Source of the DNA: Pseudonocardia kujensis
Lineage (GTDB): Bacteria; Actinomycetota; Actinomycetes; Mycobacteriales; Pseudonocardiaceae
Assembly (NCBI RefSeq): GCF_021283305.1
Contig: NZ_JAJSOK010000006.1
Location: 62,001 to 126,000, forward strand
Direction: 5' to 3'
Length of the DNA: 64,000 bases
This document shows, piece after piece, positions 60,186-64,000 of this stretch. The notes beneath the pieces are model-generated. The model worked only from the letters and a program-made list of their open reading frames with translations, did not search any database and was not told the origin of the DNA. Positions within the stretch are counted from its first letter, which is position 1. Every line of letters begins with the position of its first letter. Both the position numbers and the translations under genes were made by a program.

Positions 60186-60848
60186 TCAGTGCCGCCCGAG
60201 CAGGTTGTCCGACACGTTTTCGAGGTGCCGGCGCATCCCCGCCTCGGCGGACTCCGGGTCGCGATCGCGGAGCGCCTCGACGATCTCCGTGTGCTCCTCG
60301 TGGTAGCACCGGCGCCGTTCCGGGCTGGACGTGCGGCGCTTGAGGGTGCCCCACACCGGCAGCGCGCGGGCGGTGTTGAGCACGTCGAACATGTTCATCA
60401 GCAGGCCGTTGTGCGCGGCGCTGGCGATGGCGCGGTGCAGCCGCGCGTCCCAGGACTCGAAGCCCTCGAAGTCCTCGCTGGCGCCACCACCGGCGAGGCA
60501 CTCGCCGATCCGTTCGAGGTCGGCCTGGGTGGCCACGCGCGCGGCGAGCGCGGCGACCCCGGGCTCGAGCAGCAGCCGCACCTGCATGATCTCCGCCGGG
60601 CTCGTGTCGGCCGGGGCCCCGTCGACCTGCTGGACCGCCGCCTCGGTCAGGAAGGTCCCGCGCCCGACGTGCCGGATCACCACACCGTCGCGTTCGAGCG
60701 TGTCCAGCGCCCGGCGGATCGCCGAGCGCGGGACGGCGAGCCGCTCGACCAGGGCCCGTTCCGTCGGCAGCTTCGAGCCGGGCCGGAAGGTGCCGTCCTG
60801 GGCGCCCTCGGTCAACAGGGCACGCAGGGACCGCTCGACCGTCTCCAT
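60186..60848 (-). CDS. FadR/FCD-type GntR regulator
   Basis: 220 residues. N-terminal GntR wHTH (LPTERALVERLAVPRSAIRRALDTLERDGVV) and C-terminal FCD ligand domain with the metal-binding His/Asp set (DARLHRAIASAAHN, EEHTEIVEAL). Divergent from the catabolic operon at 60997 across repeated ATTGGTTC boxes, its likely operators. Confidence 0.88.
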   Translation of the reverse strand: METVERSLRALLTEGAQDGTFRPGSKLPTERALVERLAVPRSAIRRALDTLERDGVVIRHVGRGTFLTEAAVQQVDGAPADTSPAEIMQVRLLLEPGVAALAARVATQADLERIGECLAGGGASEDFEGFESWDARLHRAIASAAHNGLLMNMFDVLNTARALPVWGTLKRRTSSPERRRCYHEEHTEIVEALRDRDPESAEAGMRRHLENVSDNLLGRH

Positions 60849-60871
60849 CGCCCCACCCTACCGGCTCGGCA

Positions 60872-60992
60872 GAACCAATCAAGACCAATAGCCCGCGAAT
60901 CGAACCGGTCGAAATCTGCTCTCGACAGCGCCTTGCTGTCGGGCGTACGGTCGCATCCGGCTCGATTGGTTCAATTGGTTCAGATTGGTTCA
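60872..60992. promoter_or_regulatory. Repeated ATTGGTTC operator-like boxes
   Basis: Three direct copies of ATTGGTTCA at 60965-60973, 60974-60982 and 60984-60992 stand just upstream of the catabolic operon. The complement GAACCAAT at 60872-60879 and the variant GACCAAT at 60883-60889 stand near the regulator start. FCD regulators recognise TNGTNNNACNA-like sites, so these may be its operators; inference. Confidence 0.6.
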
Positions 60993-60996
60993 TGGG

Positions 60997-61881
60997 ATGA
61001 AGCTGGTGACCTTCACCGACGGTGGAGCGGCCCGGGTCGGGGTGGTCGACGACGACGCGGGCGAGGTCCGCGACGTCGGCGACCTCCTCCCGCCCGGCGC
61101 GGGACTGCTCGAGGTGATCGAGGACTGGGCCGTGCTCGGCCCGCTGCTGGCCGCACGGTCCGCGGCGCTGCCGGCCCTGCCGCTGGACTCGGTGCGGCTG
61201 CTCGCGCCGATCCCGGTGCCGCGGCGCGACGTCTTCTGCGTGGGCAAGAACTACCGGGAGCACGTGGCCGAGTTCGGCCGCAGCGGCTACGACCAGCCCG
61301 ACCGCTCCGAGGCCCTGCCGGAGCACCCGGTGGTGTTCGCGAAGGCGACGACCGCGGTGACCGGCCCGTTCGACGACGTGCTGGCCCACCCGGGCGTGAC
61401 CGCGGAGCTGGACTACGAGGCCGAGCTCGCGGTGATCATCGGAACGGGCGGGCGTGGCATCTCGCGGGACGCGGCGTTCGACCACGTCTGGGGATACACG
61501 ATCGTCGACGACGTCACCGCCCGCGACCTGCAGCGCAAGCACAAGCAGTGGCTGCTGGGCAAGTCGCTGGACACGCACTGCCCGATGGGGCCCTACGCCG
61601 TGTCGGCCGACGAGGTCCCCGACGTGACCGCCCTGCAGGTGCAGAGCCGGGTCAACGGCGAGCTCCGGCAGTCGGCCCCGGTCAAGGACCTGATCTTCGA
61701 CATCCCCGAGCTGATCGCCACGATCTCGGCCGGCATCACCCTGCTGCCCGGCGACGTGATCGCCACCGGGACCCCGGCCGGGGTGGGCATCGGCTTCGAC
61801 CCGCCGCGGTTCCTGGCGACCGGCGACGTCGTCGCGGTGTCGATCACGGGCCTCGGCGCGCAGCGCAACCGCATCACCTGA
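60997..61881 (+). CDS. Fumarylacetoacetate hydrolase-family protein
   Basis: 294 residues. FCVGKNYREHVAEFGR, ELDYEAELAVIIG (metal Glu residues), GYTIVDDVTARDLQRKHKQWLLGKSLDTHCPMGP and the C-terminal LLPGDVIATGTPAGVGIGF are the FAH signature. These enzymes cleave or decarboxylate fumarylpyruvate-like 2,4-diketo acids. ATG 60997; TTG 60985 would start inside the operator. First gene of the operon. Confidence 0.92.
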   Translation: MKLVTFTDGGAARVGVVDDDAGEVRDVGDLLPPGAGLLEVIEDWAVLGPLLAARSAALPALPLDSVRLLAPIPVPRRDVFCVGKNYREHVAEFGRSGYDQPDRSEALPEHPVVFAKATTAVTGPFDDVLAHPGVTAELDYEAELAVIIGTGGRGISRDAAFDHVWGYTIVDDVTARDLQRKHKQWLLGKSLDTHCPMGPYAVSADEVPDVTALQVQSRVNGELRQSAPVKDLIFDIPELIATISAGITLLPGDVIATGTPAGVGIGFDPPRFLATGDVVAVSITGLGAQRNRIT

Positions 61882-61918
61882 CCGGCCCCCGCACGACCAC
61901 CACCACCGAAGGAGAGAC

Positions 61919-62680
61919 GTGAAGGTCAACGGCAAGGAACTGGCTGTCGAGATCGAGGGCGAGGGGCCCGCGGTCCTGTTCGTGCACGGACTCGGCGGGA
62001 CCTCGAACTTCTACCAGGTCCAGGCCGACGCGCTCGCCGGCTCGCACACCGTGATCCGGGTCGACTCGGCCGGCGCCGGCCGCTCCCCGGTCGCCGACGG
62101 CATCGGCATCGGGTCGCACGCCGACGACCTGGCGGGGGTGCTCGACCAGGCCGGCGTCACGACGGCGCACGTGGTCGGGCACTCGATGGGCACCCTGGTG
62201 GTGCGCGAGTTCGCCCGCCGGTACCGCGACCGGGTCAGCTCCCTGACGCTGCTCGGCGCCGTCCGCGAGCCCGCCGAGGCCGGCCGCCAGGCGCAGCGCG
62301 ACCGGGCGGCGGTCCTGCGCGACAAGGGCACCGCCGCCGTCGCCCCCGGAGTGGTCGCCAACGCGCTGTCCGAGAGCACCCGGACGGACAGGCCCGAGGT
62401 GGCCGCTTTCGTGCGGGAGCTGGTGATGCGCCAGGACCCGGAGGGCTACGCCCGCAACTGCGAGGCCCTCGCCGCCGCCACCGACCCCGGACCTGTCGAC
62501 CCCGCGCTGCCGCTGCTGCTGATCACCGGCGACGAGGACAAGGTCGGGCCGCCCGACGCCAGCCGCGAGCTGGCCGAGGCGCACGGCTCGGCGACGCTCG
62601 AGATCCTGCCCGGCGTCGGGCACTGGACCGCCCTCGAGGCCGCCCGCCCCGTCACCGACCACCTGCTCAAGTTCCTCTGA
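61919..62680 (+). CDS. Alpha/beta hydrolase (enol-lactonase-like)
   Basis: 253 residues. VLFVHGLGGTSNFYQVQADAL (oxyanion), GHSMGTLV nucleophile, acid in ITGDEDKVGPPDASR, His in LPGVGHWTALEAARP: complete triad. Resembles 3-oxoadipate enol-lactonase and related meta/ortho cleavage hydrolases. GTG 61919, with AGGAGAG upstream. Confidence 0.88.
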   Translation: MKVNGKELAVEIEGEGPAVLFVHGLGGTSNFYQVQADALAGSHTVIRVDSAGAGRSPVADGIGIGSHADDLAGVLDQAGVTTAHVVGHSMGTLVVREFARRYRDRVSSLTLLGAVREPAEAGRQAQRDRAAVLRDKGTAAVAPGVVANALSESTRTDRPEVAAFVRELVMRQDPEGYARNCEALAAATDPGPVDPALPLLLITGDEDKVGPPDASRELAEAHGSATLEILPGVGHWTALEAARPVTDHLLKFL

Positions 62681-62745
62681 CCCACCCTGCCCGGGGTGAC
62701 CGCCCCGGTGAGCCCGCCAGAACCTCAAGGAAGAGGAGGGGCACC

Positions 62746-64000
62746 GTGCCCACCACGACCAGCAAGATCCTGTTCCGTGACGTCTCGATCCTCGACTCCA
62801 CCGGCGCCGACCCCTACCGCGGCGACGTCCTGGTCGAGGGCGACCGCATCGCCGCGGTCGGCACCGTCGACCCGTCCCGCACCGAAGGGGCGCGGGTGGT
62901 GGAGGGCCGCGGCCGGACGCTGATGTCCGGACTGTGCGACGCCCACACCCACTTCAGCTGGAACAACTCCGCCGACCTCGACGGCCTGGGCACGATGCCG
63001 GTCGAGGAGCACCTGCTCTTCGCCATCGAGTCCGCGCGGACCTACATCGACTCCGGCTACACGATGTGCCTCGGTGCGGCCTCGGCGAAGGACCGGCTCG
63101 ACGTCGTCTGCCGCGACGCGATCAACGCCGGCCGCATCCCCGGCCCCCGTTACCTGGCCAACGGCCCGGAGATCGCCGTGACCGGCGGCGCCCTGATCAA
63201 GTCGATCACCAAGTTCGCCGACGGGCCGGAGGGCATGCGCAAGGCCGTCCGCGAGCTGATCGACATCGGCGTGGACCAGATCAAGCTGTCCATGACCGGC
63301 GAGGAGATCACCGGCACCCAGCGTGCGGAGGACACCTATTTCTCCGACGAGGAGGTGGCGGCCGCCGTCGCCGAGGCGCACCGGCGGGGCAAGCGGGTCT
63401 GCGCCCACGCCCGCAGCGCCGAGAGCGTGAAGATGTGCGTGCGCCACCACGTCGACGTGATCTACCACGCCAGCTTCACCGACGCCGAGGGCATGGACAT
63501 GCTCGAGGCCAACAAGGACTGGGTGTTCGTCGCCCCCGGGATCAACTGGCTCGTCGCCACCCTCTACGAGGCCGAGGCCTTCGGGTTCCCGCAGGAGGCC
63601 GCCGAGGCCGTCGGGTACAAGAAGGAACTGGAGATGGCCATCGCCGGGCTGCGCGAGATGCACCGGCGCGGGATCAAGGTCCTGCCCGGCGGCGACTACG
63701 GCTTCGCCTGGACGCCGCACGGCACCTACGCCCGCGACCTGCAGCACTTCGTGGAGCTGCTGGGCTTCACCCCGATGGAGGCGATCATCTCCGCCACCGC
63801 CTGGGGCGGCGAGATCATGCTGCGGCCGGACGAGCTCGGCAAGGTCCAGCCCGGCTACCTCGCCGACCTCCTGCTGGTCGACGGCGACCCGCTCGCCGAC
63901 ATCACGATCCTGCAGGACCAGACGAAGCTGACCTACATCATGAAGGACGGCCGGTTCCACAAGGAGGCCAGTGAGGACGGGGCCACCACCCCGCCGCTGC
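62746..64000 (+). CDS. Amidohydrolase-family protein, 3' end outside window
   Basis: At least 418 residues. Metal ligands in LCDAHTHFSWN, a Lys in VDQIKLSMTGEEI, His in KRVCAHARSAESV and VIYHASFTDAEGM, and Asp in VLPGGDYGFAWTPHGTY: the usual amidohydrolase metal centre, close to imidazolonepropionase-like enzymes. GTG 62746. Third gene of the operon; its C-terminus is cut by the window edge. Confidence 0.88.
   Translation, partial: MPTTTSKILFRDVSILDSTGADPYRGDVLVEGDRIAAVGTVDPSRTEGARVVEGRGRTLMSGLCDAHTHFSWNNSADLDGLGTMPVEEHLLFAIESARTYIDSGYTMCLGAASAKDRLDVVCRDAINAGRIPGPRYLANGPEIAVTGGALIKSITKFADGPEGMRKAVRELIDIGVDQIKLSMTGEEITGTQRAEDTYFSDEEVAAAVAEAHRRGKRVCAHARSAESVKMCVRHHVDVIYHASFTDAEGMDMLEANKDWVFVAPGINWLVATLYEAEAFGFPQEAAEAVGYKKELEMAIAGLREMHRRGIKVLPGGDYGFAWTPHGTYARDLQHFVELLGFTPMEAIISATAWGGEIMLRPDELGKVQPGYLADLLLVDGDPLADITILQDQTKLTYIMKDGRFHKEASEDGATTPPL

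Overview
The window is very GC-rich, with GTG starts used freely and short or overlapping intergenic spaces. It looks like chromosomal DNA of an actinomycete. The block tRNA-Trp / secE / nusG / rplK / rplA preceded by rpmG / hadA / hadB is the order known from mycolate-group and Pseudonocardiaceae genomes. Together with the many FadD, P450, enoyl-CoA hydratase and F420-type remnants, it suggests a Pseudonocardia-like organism; that placement is inference.

Layout. 1-7 kb: an NDMA-dependent alcohol dehydrogenase running off the left edge, a 22-bp repeat array, a histidine kinase with a divergent response regulator, an SCP2 protein, a MocR regulator facing a small membrane gene, and an alpha-methylacyl-CoA racemase. 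7-13 kb: the translation/transcription core (rplA, rplK, nusG, secE, tRNA-Trp, rpmG, tRNA-Met, tRNA-Thr), a PLP aminotransferase and the HadAB dehydratase. 13.2-15.1 kb: a zinc-starvation island with Cys-free paralogues of L33, S14 and L32, a CobW-type protein without a P-loop, and a candidate Zur box in the divergent promoter. 15.4-23.7 kb: a LuxR-type ATPase regulator, a P450/FadD pair, TenA and small proteins. 23.8-33.6 kb: catabolic and accessory genes, including an esterase/Baeyer-Villiger monooxygenase/PucR operon, a patatin, a phosphatase, a PrmC-like methylase, a TOBE regulator and a nitrilase remnant. 33.8-37.8 kb: tRNA-Tyr, yajQ and a second LuxR-type ATPase.

37.9-45.6 kb is the most unusual part. 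A 168-bp MITE-like element and an IS1182-type insertion sequence are nested at one CTAG site. That site forms the stop codon of a 1868-residue sensor which joins PAS/GAF input, histidine kinase, receiver, PP2C (SpoIIE/RsbU) phosphatase, RsbW-like kinase and STAS domains in one chain.

45.7-64 kb: small envelope proteins, a lipoprotein, a ThDP oxidase, an ECF42-type sigma factor with its DGPF partner, a second 22-bp repeat array, an AraC regulator, an acyl-CoA ligase, HtpX, hotdog thioesterases, an enoyl-CoA hydratase and the KorAB 2-oxoacid:ferredoxin oxidoreductase. At the right edge, a GntR/FCD regulator diverges from a fumarylacetoacetase-like / alpha-beta hydrolase / amidohydrolase operon across a promoter carrying repeated ATTGGTTC boxes. 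All functions are read from motifs and family resemblance; no database search was run.
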